From assembly GCA_030765045.1 (NCBI GenBank), contig CM060963.1, forward strand, positions 117,386,235 to 117,450,234: 64,000 nucleotides of DNA. The letters are read 5' to 3'. Positions within the stretch are counted from its first letter, which is position 1. Every line of letters begins with the position of its first letter. A program made the position numbers and the translations under genes. The notes under the pieces were generated by a model. It was not told the origin of the DNA, did no database searches, and saw only the letters and a program-made list of their open reading frames with translations. The stretch comes from Tenodera sinensis (taxonomy: Eukaryota > Arthropoda > Insecta > Mantodea > Mantidae). This document shows positions 34,205 through 46,173 of the stretch, piece by piece.

Positions 34205-34989
34205 ATATAAAATGTTTCCATAATTTACGAGGGATTTTGAACAAACTGACATGTGACAGGGAATAATCTGACATTACAGTCAATCACAATATTACTTTAC
34301 TAAACATAATTTATTTGAATATCTATTCTACAGTTATTCATACAAGGACTTATATTTTCTATTAATTGTAATGAATGTAATTAATATGCACTTTACAGCA
34401 GGTATAGGTACAGGAACAGAAGGAAGGCTGACATGGCAGTCAACTATCTTGTATATGTCTGAGCTGATTTCTGCAGAGTTGCAGAAACAAACAATTGGTG
34501 CTTGGAAGTATATTGTTTAAGCAATTTGTTTAAGTGAGTCTATCTTTCAGGAGAAACATTTGTTCTACAAATTGGTATTAGTGTTATAAGACTGCTTCTG
34601 GTGCTCAAGCCATGCGATTTCTTTCTTTGCAAATATACGAGGGGTGGTCAGAAACTAAGGTTACAAGGCCGATATCTCTGGAGTTTCGAAAATTCTCACG
34701 CATACTGTTAGCAACTGTTCAGCGTATCGGCCACCTACTACCTACTGTGGTAGTTGTAGATAGGCGAACACAAATAGCAACTCGTTTGGAAAAGTGGTTT
34801 CGCGAAAAATCCGCTCAGTTATTGGATCTCTCTGGGCCAAACATGCAACTGTAGCTGAAACTCACCATCATCTGGTGAGATTGTAGTGTGTCAAAAGTTC
34901 GAGGCCAGTAAGAAAGCATCACCATGTTCTTGAAGCAGTTTCACCGAGACATTTCAACCCCCCCTCCCTGCTTAGACCACGCTCTAAGC

Positions 34990-36135
34990 CAGTGATATTC
35001 AACCCTTTTACTCCGCGTGACTCCAAAATAATTTCCCATTCCAGCCTGCACCCCTAGGCCTAGATTCTAGGCCTAGCTCTAGAGAAAAACAAAATAATTT
35101 TGTTGTTTAACGACGCTGTCAATTGCCAGAATCACATCAGCGTCGCTGGTGTGCCAGAATTTCGTCCCGCAGGGGTTACTTTACATGCCAGTAAATCTAC
35201 TGACATGAATCTGTCGTTTTTAGGCACACTTTAAAACCAATGGTCTGGGCCGGGTTTGAACCCGCGACCTTGGCCAGCGTCTAACCAACTGACCTAGCCC
35301 AAGAGTTATGCCTTAATTCAAATTTTATATGCATTATATAGTCAAATCTAAAAACATACTTAAAATTTAAATGTATTAAATACTACAAAAGGAGGATTAT
35401 GTGTAAAATAAATATGAGAACTGCATTACAGATAGTAAATACGCAAAAGCATATGCATTTTTATATGTTTCTGACATGTTAATGAGATGACTGAGCTTGT
35501 TTTCTGAACACCAGTTTCTCTATTAGTGGCTGAATCTTACTAGAGTATCAATGGTTCTGATTCTGGATTCAAGCGAATTCTTGTTTCGTTTTGGTTGCTG
35601 TCAATGCAGCTCACACATTAAGTAGAGGTAAATGGAAGACCGCAGTGTCACCAAGTTCATTGTACTCTTTCCCTGCATCACACCAGAAATCACAAATTGA
35701 CATGCTTTTTTATTTTTATTTCCAGTGAACTGGCAACAGACATTTCCAAAAGACTTTCTATTAATTTTATTGGTAGATCAGAGGAATTAATGGCGATGGT
35801 GCAAAACGGATTTTTCATCCATTCTTGTGTATTGCCGGTTTTTTCAATTTCTGGAAAATATTTTAAAAATTGTAACCTCAGATTTTGTAGGTGGAATTCA
35901 ATTATTTCCAAAACCTCATCCAATACTAAGCAAAATGAATATGTGGACAGAGGGCAATTCAAATCTCGTTGGCTGAACTATTTATTATTTGTAATCATTC
36001 AGACAACATGTACTGACTGTAGACTTATTTTAAATTTTACTATTTTTTGGTTATTTGTGATCGTTCAGGAAACATATTCTGACATTTTATGTGCCCCCTA
36101 AGAAGTCTTTGCGTGCCTCAGGTTGAATAACTCAG
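34990..36135. mobile_element. Non-autonomous hAT transposon inside the mariner
   Basis: It begins CAGTGATATTCAACCC and ends, on the other strand, CTGAGTTATTCAACCT, typical hAT-type ends. The 8-bp duplication CTCTAAGC lies at 34982-34989 and 36136-36143. The 1,146-bp body has no transposase motif, although a 134-codon plus-strand frame is open at 35697-36101. It carries a SINE. Confidence 0.85.
35098..35305 (-). mobile_element. tRNA-derived SINE inside the hAT element
   Basis: On the minus strand the head reads GCTAGGTCAGTTGGTTAGAC (A box) and GCGGGTTCAAACCCGGCCCA (B box). A unique body and an AACAACAAAAT-type tail follow. It is about 208 bp long. It is likely transcribed by pol III in intact copies; no second copy is in the window. 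Confidence 0.8.
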
Positions 36136-36429
36136 CTCTAAGCAACTTTCGCCATTTCCTTCACTTGAAGGAACACCTAGGGTGCCAACGATTCGCTTCA
36201 AACAAGGAGGTGAAACACTTCGCAACTATGTGATCGAACACACAAGGACAGGATTTTAACAGTAGGGCATATTCAAACTCGTCCCACGAAGCGACAGGTG
36301 CTCCAACTGTTATGGACAGTATGTCGAAAAGTAACCTAATGTATATATCCTATCCAAATGGTTGTATGAAATAAAATGTAAATACTTCGCTGCAGGCTTT
36401 GTAACCTTAGTTTCTGATCACCCCTGGGA

Positions 36430-37776
36430 TACATGCGACTTTATTTTCTCCAGTTTTGGTTTAAGCCGCCTTTTTCTGTGAAAGATATTTCCTCAAATAT
36501 TGATATTGGTAAATAAAAGTTTAGGATGAAAACCCAACCTCTATAACCTGTTTTGGAAATATTTAGGTGTTAACATGCTTATCACTTTTTAAAAAACAAT
36601 TGATATCTAACAAAAATTTAATCAAAGTATGGTTAGGTAATTGAGAAACAATCACTTATTCCTTAATAAACTTATTTGATAAAATTAGATCTGTAAACCT
36701 ATAAATTGTAGTCTACATCCTGTAAACATTTCTGTGTGATATCTTAAATATTTTAGAATAATGGGTCACGAATTTACCAAGTTTAACATTGGTGGGATAG
36801 GGCTTTTAATTTCCGCTTAAACAGCTACTTTGGGAAATTATTAATTCCAGTAAAAATAAGACGCGAATTCAGGAAATATCCTTAGTATTGTGCCTTGGGA
36901 TGTCTTATTTGTACCTTGTGGTATCCCGGTTTTATAAACGATTACCAAAAAGTTAAGCAAAATTAAACTTGTTGGGTTATTCATAAAAGTTTTAAAATAT
37001 TCCCCTTGTCATATTAATATCTATAAAATGTGATATTGTAACCAAAATTGTTAAGAGAAGTTTTTCGAGAATTAAGAATTAATGAAAATGTTTCCATATA
37101 AGGTATAGTTGTTAGTATGGAAGTTGTGGTTTCAACAATGTATCAGTTCATTAGTGCATTGTTTCTCAGAAGAGGCACTAACGTTTCTGTAACAGAATTG
37201 GAAATATTAATGAGAATAACAGCCGTCACAATTCATGAAATGTAAGCTACCCCTATGCATTACCATTCACTTGGAGCCAAAGCCACCGATGTGCTGCCTC
37301 AGGCACACCAAATTTGCATGTTTCATGCGCAGGTTTTCCCCAAGGTGCACGCCGGTACCACTGCCTAAAATGGTTAGAAAGTTAACATTGTTAAATGGGA
37401 CGCATAACATCAGCATGAGAGAGATGGAGAGAGTAGAATGATGGCTAATTTTCTAATCCCACATGCCGTGAAAACAGCAGAAACGCTGAGTCACTCTGGG
37501 AGGAGTTTTCCTGCACTGTAGAACAGCCCAAATTGTATAGTTTTGCTCTCCATGGCTGTACTCTCATTATAGCTCTCTGCCTTATTGATTAATACGGGTA
37601 TCCTATACGGATGTTCGAAATGTCTCCACCGGGAATCTCTTTCTGCGCATAATTCTGTGTATACCTACTTTCAGTGTTGTAAATGTATCACCTTTTGAGG
37701 TCTCATACATTCCGTATTGCGTCAGCTTTCGTTTATCCTAGATATAGCGTGCTTGAGTCCCTGTAGATGGCAAGCA
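36430..37776. other. Unassigned AT-rich DNA
   Basis: No gene or repeat family member recognised. Confidence 0.35.
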
Positions 37777-38778
37777 CAGCGATGTCAAACCTTGTCACTT
37801 TGCTGACGCTCACGTAGTTAGCGGCTACTACCCACTCTAACCTTTCGGAGGGTGAATTAGCTCTTGCTTGTGACGTGTACAAACACAACCAGACAGTCAG
37901 TATCCAGTGGCGGACACAAACAGGCGATTCTAAGTCATAACATTAATTTTCTGGGAATGTTCTCAGAAGACCTCTTCATTAAGGATGACTTTTGCATAAA
38001 TGGTAAACAGTAACAGACAAAGTCTTACTAAATAAAAACCGTGAATCTGGTTAAAATATAAAATGTATGTGAAATACGCTTTTTATCTTTTATTGTTTTT
38101 GAGTGAACCATTTCCGAGATACTCTTTATTATTTGTGTCAATACTTATACTTTTCTCAAATAGGGATATGTTATTGGCTTTTTATTTCCTGGCCTTGCAA
38201 AGAGAACGGAACTTCAAAGGCAGCCAGCTCTTAAAATATTTCACTATGGCTTAAAGCCTACTGCATTCCCATATTTTCCTTACACTTACAAGATCAATAA
38301 GATGCTTTCTGAAAATACTTATGTGGATTAAAATGCAGTAGATAGAGAAATAAGCATTTGCAAGAATAGTTATTATAACAGTGAGTATAGCTCTACACAT
38401 TTGCGAGCAGAGTTTCTCCAAATTTAACTATACTAAAAGCCTATCGCAATAGTTTACGCGACGATCACTTGATGTATCTTCTAAGGTTATGCACTTTGAC
38501 TTTGTCGCCAAATATTGATTGACTTCTTAAACAGAAGCAGTACCAAAGGTGTTACTACTGAACAGATGTTTATCGCATGTGATTTGAAAGTTCTTTTTTT
38601 TATTTTATTTTATTTATTATTAAAGGAAACTCTTCTGTACAATTAGGTACAATATAGATGAGCTAAGCTAGGCACAGAACAACAATGAAACTTGTTATTG
38701 GGGTGCCGTCCAGCGATAGTCCCAATAATGTTACACAGAAATAGGGAAAACAGTTACAGAGAAAGCATTTGTATAGAG

Positions 38779-41377
38779 CTAAATGTTCAGTCGCAAATCA
38801 GAATACCAACGGCGCTTCAGTCTTCGTCGTAGAGGTTCAGGAGGAACATAAATATGGCGCAGCAGCTGATTGCGATGGCGCAGACAGGATTGATGCAGTC
38901 TCCTGTAGCAGATGCGGAGGATACACATCACCTCCGGTAGACCTATATCAGCATGAAGAGTAGAGTTGCGCACGTACCAGGGAGCGCCGGTCATGAGGCG
39001 TAGAAAACGATTCTGTGTACGCTGGATCCTCGGGATCTGCGATGGAGCTGCAGAACCCCAAATGGCAGAGCTATACTGCCACATGGGTTGAATTAAGGAA
39101 GTATAAACCAGACGCTTGTACCGCAAAGGTAAGGGCAAGGAACCAGACACAAGGTGATGGACTTCGCGGATACGGTGACGAATTCTCTGCACAGAATACA
39201 GAGATGGGGACCCCATGTTAGCCGGCTGTCCAAGATAAGGCCGAGGCATCTTATGGAAGTCGCTGTGGGTATCTCCGTCCCATTGAGATAAAGGGGATGA
39301 TGGGTCACGTTCTTTTTGTAAGTAAACTTCAGAACTCGGGACTTATGAGGGACCACAGTCACTCTCCAACGTCGGCACCAAGACAGAATTTGATTGCAGA
39401 AGTGCTGAAGGTGGCTAGCAGTCACAGCACAAGTACCCACACTCAGAGCCGCCACGTCATCGGCATAGTGAGCGATGGTGAGTTGAGGATAACTAGGAAA
39501 ATCCGAGGTATATACCAAATGTAATAAGGGGCCTAGTACGCTTCCTTGCGGTACACCAGAGAAAATAGGAAAGGCCTTGGAGAAGGCGCTCTCATATTTA
39601 ACGGAAAAGGTGCGATTATGCAAATAGGACTGTAGGAGGCGGAAATAGGTGTCCGAGAGATGCGGTTTGAGTTTGAGTAACAGACCATTGTGCCAAACCT
39701 TACCAAAAGCTTTCTCCGTATCCAAAAACAACCATAAGCACACACATAAATGTTCATATGTATCAAGAATAATGTCAACTACGCGATGTAGCTGCTGAGA
39801 GCAGGAGTGAAGAGGTCGAAATCCAAACTCAGTATCAGGGATAATGTGTACGACCTGAGATAAGAGGCGAGGCAGAAGGAGACGTTCGAAAATTTTGGAG
39901 AGTAGGGAGAGTAAACTAATGGGACGATAATTGTGGGGATCATTCTTAGCTTTGTCAGATTTAGGAAGAAGGATAACAGTAGCATGCTTCCATTGGTGAG
40001 GGATATGAGCAGTGCGGAGAATAGCGTTGTAGATCTGTGTTAGCAGGACTAGCGCATTCCGGGGAAAATGAAGTAATAAGGGTTGCACAATAAGATCAGG
40101 ACCTGGAGATTTGTGAGCTGAGGAGCGAACGATGATATTTTTAACTTCAGCAGGGGTAAAGTAGTGTCGAAAAGGAGTGAGTAATGAAGGTTGCGTAAGT
40201 TCTTCCTCCACTCGATGATTAAATTCCACGTCGAGCACAGGATTGGGTGAAAACTGTCGTGCCAGGAGTTCAGAAAACAGGTTGACCTTCTCAAGTGGCG
40301 TAGAAAACCAAGTAATGCCAATCTTAAGAGACGGTATGGCAGCAGAATGGCGTGTCAAAGTTCTAGTCTTCTGCCATAAGGATCCATCGCGGGTGTTTAA
40401 GGCTCGAAGTTTCCTTTCAGCAGTTCCCAGAGTTTCCTACAGTCCTTCTTGATGGAATGCAAAAGACGACTCTCAGGAGAGCAAAAAGTCACAGACCGAG
40501 GACGGAGATCGTGGATGTTACTGCTGGCAAGGTTGGCTGCACACTGTATATTACGAGTCAGGGTAGAAACAGCCACATCAACATCACGGGGTGACTTAAG
40601 CGGCACAGTCGTAACAGTGAGGTCTGCAAGCAAAGAGGTGTACAAAGGCCAATCAAAATGATACCGTTCCAGGGACGGAAAGAAGTCGTTGTACTTCACG
40701 CCATCAGAGAGAGTAAGCAGGACTGGTAAATGATCGGAGCTGAGATCGTGAAAAACGGAAAGACGGGAACAATGACGGGAAATATTACGTCCGATGAAGA
40801 AATCCAGCACGTCCGGAGTCCCACCATTGTGCGGGTAGAACGTGGGTTCAGCAGGACAGATTACATCTAGGTTTAACTCATGAATTGCAGTGTGTAAAAG
40901 TTTACCTCTAGGATTTGAGAGGTTTGAACCCCAAAGAGGATGTTTGGAATTAAAATCACCTTCGATTAGAAAGGGGGCCTTGCAAGCATAAGTAATGCCC
41001 CAGAAATCGGCGAGACTAACATGATTCTGAGTAGCAGAATAAAAAGATCCAACTTGAATGTTTACGGAAGGAGTAGACAGTTGAATCCGAGCAACCTGGA
41101 AGGAGTCTTCCGAAATGGGCGGAAGGGCATGGTGAGCCAAACGGGTTTTGATAAATAAGGCAGAACCACCCGTTCTGGTCAAGTTAGGGTGATCTGCACG
41201 ATATATATCATAGCCAGGAATGTGGAAATGTATGTGAGGAACCAATTTGGTTTCTGTGGCGAGCAGAATGTCTACTTCATAAACCGCAAGGAAGTGTAAT
41301 AATTCGTAAAACTTATTGGTAATACTCTGACAATTCCAAGTGCAGATTCGAATGCAAGTGGGGACAGAATTAGCCAT
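38779..41377 (-). pseudogene. Jockey-type ORF2 (endonuclease and reverse transcriptase), broken
   Basis: The first frame (41377-40397) is an APE-type endonuclease with TWNCQS, TETK, GDFNSKH, PDVLDFF and SSDHLPV, all the catalytic blocks. After a frameshift near 40390 the second frame (to 39093) is the reverse transcriptase: NDPHNYRPISLLS, then SGVPQGSVLGP and HYADDVAALS. In the first palm block the usual AFDKVW reads AFGKVW, so an invariant-type Asp is lost. A second shift near 39240 leads to the C-terminal part with WYVRNSTLHADIGLP, ending at 38779. The protein would nick target DNA and copy the LINE RNA; this copy cannot. Confidence 0.88.
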
Positions 41378-41461
41378 AAATGCTAAGCAGAACAGGAATC
41401 AATTGTTGTAGCGTAGTAAGAAGAGGTTGTAGAATAGCAAAGACAGAATCCAGTCGAGCCA

Positions 41462-42963
41462 TCAAGCAGTCCAATGGAGAACGGTTTGGTTCTCACTGAC
41501 GGGTTGCGGCTGCTTAGGACTATGAAGCACCGGGAGGTGAGCCCCGAGAATCTGAATGCGACGATAGAGGCTGGACATTAGATACAGGAGGACGAGGATA
41601 GGCAGCTCCAGTAGAAGTAGGTAAGGTATGATGAGGGAAATTATGAAGCGGAGGAACAGTAGCAGAAGGTACACCAGGAACGGTACGTTGGGGATAAGAG
41701 TGAGGCCGCTGGGTAGCTTGGAGCCGTCGATGTACAGGTCAGCCCTTGTAGTTCGCTGTATGTGGACCTTTACAATTCACACTTTGATAACTCTCCCGGT
41801 CAGGTCGGTGAGACCCGTAAACCAACGACAGGTGTGGTCCTCCAGACAGTCTGGGGGTTGTGAGAGAGCGATGTGACCGACAAAACATAAACATATGGTG
41901 CTCTCTAAAAAGCGGTTACATTTATTCCTAAATCTCTTCAATATTTATTGAAAAATATTGGAGAGCAAGAGGATTAATGACTTCATTGTCAGAAATGCAG
42001 CATTAGCTAACTACAACAATTCACACACGGAGAGGGCGTGTGAGAACCCTTAAAGCACTGTGCAGTAGGATGGTGGTCGTCAAATTTGACACAACGTGGT
42101 TGTTTATGACAATAATTACGACTGTGTCCAAATTCCTGACAGTTCAGGCACTGAATAACAGCCCGTTTGGGTTTCGGGGGCTCCACTTTTACCGTCGTGT
42201 AATATAAACGATCAAGTTTATATATGTCGTCGTTGAGAGGACTGGGCTTTAGACCCAAGAAAAAGAGGGGCAGCTGCACTTTTTTTACGGGATGGTAAAC
42301 AGGAATCATTTAATAGTGGGGTGAAGCCCACGAATAACCACCCGAAGATTACGATCATGACGCATTTGGTAGGTGTGAAATTCTGCCTTCTGTGTCTCAA
42401 AATAATGTATGGCTGCCCGATAACCGTCTATAGTCTCGAAAGAGAATTTGACCTTGCTGCTGTCCAGTGTAACAAACTTGTAAGCGCCTACATTGGATGT
42501 TTGTAAATGTTTGATAACAGTGTTCATATTGAGTGTATTAGAGACATAAATGGGAGGTGGCTTTTGGGATGAGGAAGCAGAAGCAGTAGGCGTAGGTACA
42601 CTATAATCTCCATCTTCAGAATCCATGTTAGCCAAGGGTGCAAAACGGTTGGTTGTAGCGAAAGGAGAATCAGTTGCGACGGAGCCCAGTTTCTTCCTCT
42701 TGGTGTCACGTGAATAATCGTCCTGGCTGCGTGGTTTAAAGGCGGCAGTCCATAGGCTGCACTTTACCAGAGCGATGTGAAGAAACGGGTACGGGCTGAG
42801 TTTGCTGGCAGTGTGATGAAGTGGAGGCTTCTCCCTGAGAGCTACTGGATGTGGTTTGAGGAGCTGGGGTTGGTCCCGGTAGAGGAGATAATTGATCCTC
42901 AGGTTGGTAACGCTGCTGCATCGTAGAATAAATAAGCTGCCCTGTATCAATGGGAAAAGTCAT
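41462..42963 (-). pseudogene. Jockey-type ORF1 (gag-like, zinc knuckles), broken
   Basis: The start MTFPIDTGQLIY is at 42963. Frameshifts near 42750 and 42308 divide it. The middle part (VIKHLQTSNVGAYKFVTLDS, then KVKFSFETIDGYRAAIHY) is the RNA-binding region of Jockey ORF1, followed by VIRGLHPTIK. The first zinc knuckle is intact, CLNCQEFGHSRNYC. The second reads CVKFDDHHPTAQC and has lost its second Cys. The third starts CVNC and is cut by the insertion at 41783-42015; the C-terminal, proline-rich tail resumes beyond it and stops at 41462. ORF1 proteins bind their own RNA and act as nucleic acid chaperones. Confidence 0.82.
41783..42015 (+). mobile_element. 5'-truncated retroelement 3' end inside Jockey ORF1
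   Basis: This 233-bp insert is flanked by ACAATTCACAC at 41772-41782 and 42016-42026. It matches the last 240 bp of the 538-bp insert at 53391-53928, including TCTCCCGGTCAGGT and TGGTGCTCTCTAAAAAGCGG. It ends GCATTAGCTAACTACA. No coding region is present; I infer a LINE 3' UTR. Confidence 0.82.
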
Positions 42964-43449
42964 GATGTTTAAGGAAAGTCTTAACACTACGCAGTTCACT
43001 CTCTTCGCTGCCTATCGGCAAACTTGGAGATTATAAACTTGCATTAGAAGTGCACTTTAACCTAACTAGTTAAACAGAAGAGAGGAAAAGAGAAACTAAA
43101 AACAAACACTATTGTGAACACACGCAAATAACACAGTACAAGTACGGTTGGAACTATTTAAAGTCTGTAAACATGCAATCTTGTCGTGTATAACCAATTT
43201 TAAGCACGTACTGAGTAATGGTACAGTCACAATTCCGTACTTCAAAAACAATAAATTCAGATGAAAATTCGTGATCCTTTCACTTCCACTGTCAATAATC
43301 ACTGAGATCTTAAATAATAGACACTAATATGCACATAGAATGCGAAAATATCGATATTTAAGGCTAAATAAGCGGACCATAATATAAAGGAGATATTTTT
43401 AAATTCAACGGCCTCTGAAAACCGATTTGAAAGTGCCTTCGTAAATTAA

Positions 43450-44704
43450 GGAGACTTAGGGGTGAGATTTGGCCCATTTGGTAAAAAAAGTTGAATTTTA
43501 GATTTTTATGTTGAAAAATTGTTCAATGTTTTGTCTATTAAAAAGTGCAAGGACTTTCATGCCAGCGTCAGGTCTGGCGGCCATATTTAAATAGTGGTGC
43601 ATAGTGATTACATGGCTGGTGGTTGGCCGTACGCACCCACCGAGACTGCATATCGACGGATCAGAAACTCAATCATGTAAATTATCCTCAATCTGCATCC
43701 ACAAAATTGCAAGAAAATATCCTTCAAGTTGTTTCCGGAAGTGGTAACTAAAATTCAACCTCCGGATCAGCGACTTGGTTCTGATCAGCTGCTAGAACGC
43801 TGTGCCAAGGGTAGACACAGAACTCGAATGAATCTCTTCACAATGTTCCGTGGAGTTATCTGTTCAAAATAGGTGTGTGTCTAGGAATAAACTTGAACTT
43901 TCAGTACTGAAAGCTGTAATGGAGTTTAATATGGGGTGTTTGAAATTACTGCAAGTGTTGAATAATCTTAGGAATGAAAACATTTCAGTTGGAGCAATAT
44001 GCATTTGTCAGAAGCTGAATGCTAGACGATGTGTTCAGAGTGGAAAATGCAGTGCCAGGAAATAAATACACACAAGGAGAGCTCATAAATTGCAGAAATT
44101 GTCAGCACAGGAGAGGATAAGAGGTCACAAAGTGAAACCGATGCTGCAACACACCTCTGATGAGGTTAGAACGTTTTAAAAGTTTAATGTTGTTTTTCTC
44201 AATTTCTTTTTTCTCAACATTTTCACGTAACTGAAAAACACCTTGCGACAGAGTTTTTAAGGGATTCTTTTGAAAATTTCAAGATGTGTTCTTATTCATA
44301 TAGGGCTCCAAAATTGCTCTGGATTTTGATATCAGCCAAGTAATATTGAACATATTCACATTCAAATGCCGATGAGAAGTTAAAAAAACTTGAAATCTGT
44401 AAATAGACATATTTAAAAATTTATAGATATTAAAGTACTGGTGTAAAATCAAAATCCAGAGCAATTATGACTTTCAGGTGCATGAAACATTAGATCACCA
44501 AGTTTCATGCCAAACATACAAAAATTGTTACGCAAGGAGCATTTTTAATCGGAGTATATTTATAATCAGTTAAAAGTTGTTAATTAAAAAACTATGTGAC
44601 TTACATACCTCAAATTTTGTACAGATGCATATCTAAACAGTATATTAACGTGGTACTGCTAGCACACAAATTGTAGAATTTCCTAAACTCACCCCTAACT
44701 CCCC
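43450..44704. mobile_element. TTAA-flanked DNA transposon, decayed (1,255 bp)
   Basis: Ends are imperfect inverted repeats: GGAGACTTAGGGGTGAGATT at the left and GGGGAGTTAGGGGTGAGTTT on the other strand at the right. TTAA lies at 43446-43449 and 44705-44708. Copy 1 of the host repeat has a single TCAA at the matching place, which supports a duplicated TTAA target. piggyBac and, as I recall, Sola3 elements use TTAA, but the ends do not show the usual piggyBac terminal bases. Confidence 0.72.
43790..44160 (+). pseudogene. Transposase C-terminal remnant with a 'TQN.NESLH' block
   Basis: Across a frameshift near 43853 the plus strand reads ERCAKGRTQNSNESLHNV, then SRNKLELSVLKAVMEFNMGC and a basic tail. 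I recall this order (C..G.TQN.NE.LH..IW…LE..V..AV..FN.G) from insect proteins labelled Mutator-like transposase domain. The piece is about 120 residues and the catalytic region is missing. It is the only coding trace in the TTAA-flanked element. Confidence 0.55.
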
Positions 44705-44718
44705 TTAAAAACAACATA

Positions 44719-44950
44719 CAGTCATGGAAAAATGATTGAGCGCATTAGGTTGTACTTGAATGTTTACTTGCATTTGTATACATACTCACAAACACAAATG
44801 CGACTGGTGATTCAAGACAAGCCTACAGAGACTATCATTAAACTCAGCTGCATTTTGGAGATATTTACTTGTGTAAACTGCGCTGCAACATGACACGGAA
44901 CTTAAAAATATTCTACTCTCCGAATGCGCTCAATCATTTTTCCATGGCTG
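44719..44950. mobile_element. Tc1-like MITE (232 bp)
   Basis: Inverted ends CAGTCATGGAAAAATGATTG and, on the other strand, CAGCCATGGAAAAATGATTG continue into GAGCGCATT on both sides. TA flanks at 44717-44718 and 44951-44952. The CAGT-type start and TA target are those of Tc1-like elements. No coding sequence is present. Confidence 0.9.
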
Positions 44951-45339
44951 TAAATGTAGCAAAACCGCCACTGTAGCTCAACACACTTCAGTGTGGTAGA
45001 GTGGCATAATGCGCTCATAGTGGAAGATGGTAAATCCAACCTCCCCTTCTTAGCAAACGTTGGACATCGCTGCGTATGCATCTTGGTGTCGTGCGGCGCA
45101 GGAATCGAGCAGGATGCCCTATGCCCTCTATGACGCGCTGCCTCAACTCGAGGAAAAACGGTAAGCGTCAAGGTCAGTATGTTCTGTGCTAGCAAGCGGG
45201 TGCGGCGTCGTGTTACAATTGCTGCTTCGTATACAGCAATGATGGGTGCATGCAAATAGTATGCATTGTCGGCTTGTTGACTATAGGAGTAGTAACTTCT
45301 CACTGATACTTCATTATGCCTCGACCTTCCTTCATATAT

Positions 45340-45850
45340 ACTTTTCTCTCTGTTCGGGAAGAACGATATCTGTTTATGGACATAAGTGGTGCAGCGGAAT
45401 GTTTAGGGTGTGGTAAGGTTGTTCAAGGAATTAACAACTACAACTTATGACATTACGCTACTCACTACGACCAGCACCATGGTTATAAAGGAGCAAAACG
45501 TGATATTATGAGAGAGAAACTCAAATACATCATAACTATTGAAAATGATTTCAAAAGGATCGGAAAATGAAGTCCTTTCAGTTTATTACTTACAATTTCC
45601 TCAGTATAAATTTCCACGACTACACAGACACGTTGCCCACATATCAAGCATGTTTGGATCTACTTACGTGTCTGACTATTTTTTTATATTAATGAAACCC
45701 ATAAAACCTGGTCAGAGAAACCATTTGTCTGACAATTTAAAACGTAGTCTTTGGCTTTGCACAACAAAGGGCATAACTACAAACACTGCAAATATAACTC
45801 TAACCTGCAAAATAAAACTTTCCCCCGCCGGCTTGAGATCTGAAAGGTGA
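45340..45850 (+). pseudogene. ZBED/GTF2I-repeat-like hAT-derived protein relic
   Basis: An N-terminal stretch ECLGCGKVVQGINNYNL then HYATHYDQHHGYKG has the C..C, H and H spacing of a BED zinc finger. After a large internal deletion the frame at 45539-45850 reads FPRLHRHVAHISSMFGSTYV and LSDNLKRSLWLCTTKGI. That is the C-terminal hAT dimerisation block seen in ZBED5 and GTF2IRD2-like proteins. It lacks the catalytic or central region and has a stop within the finger. A processed pseudogene or transposon remnant are equally possible. Confidence 0.62.
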
Positions 45851-46173
45851 TATTAACTAATTTTAATGTGCTGAATTGAATGGTGATTACAGTTTTTCTC
45901 TATCAAGTAAGGTTTTTCTACAACTCACTGACTATTATAATGAAAATAATGAAAAATGGTATGTTTGATGTTAAAAAAGTGCGTTATAAAGTAAATAAAG
46001 GATGAAAAGTTTCTCAGTTAACAATAAAAATAAATACCTACATACCTATAAAAGAGGGTATTAAGTTACATTTTCCTTGCCCGGAAGGATTGCTGCTTTG
46101 ATTTACGTTTATAGCCTGGCTGAGCGATTTCCCTTTTCAAGCACCAACAGTATTTCACTAGCATCGCAACATT

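Larger units (their letters stand above)
34638..36429 (+). mobile_element. mariner transposon relic split by a hAT insertion
   Basis: Terminal inverted repeats of about 28 bp share AGGGGTGGTCAGAAACTAAG on the left and, on the other strand, AGGGGTGATCAGAAACTAAG on the right. TA is present next to both ends. Right of the inserted hAT the frame reads FLHLKEHLGCQRFASNKEVK, the mariner C-terminal block, followed by stops. The left part corresponds to the middle of the gene, so the core is largely gone even without the insertion. Confidence 0.78.
38592..43423 (-). mobile_element. Full-length Jockey-type LINE, inactivated
   Basis: The 4.8-kb element has ORF1, then ORF2, then a 3' A-rich tail (plus-strand T-rich run from 38594). 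GATTTGAAAGT flanks it at 38581-38591 and 43424-43434, an 11-bp target-site duplication. Both ORFs are broken by frameshifts and ORF1 also by a 233-bp insertion. No RNase H domain follows the reverse transcriptase, as in the Jockey clade. Confidence 0.88.
37777..45073 (+). mobile_element. Unclassified TIR repeat family, copy 3, interrupted by three insertions
   Basis: Its parts are 37777-38591, 43424-43449, 44705-44718 and 44951-45073. Joined in order they follow copy 1 (13896-14875), including CAGCGATGTC at the left and GGACATCGCTG at the right. Between them sit a LINE, a TTAA-flanked transposon and a Tc1-like MITE. The undisturbed copy 1 serves as the empty site that fixes each insertion point. 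Confidence 0.72.

Noticed and set aside
39093..40358. Reverse transcriptase frame as an independent active gene
   Set aside because: It is the middle of a frameshifted Jockey-type ORF2 with a changed palm-block Asp.
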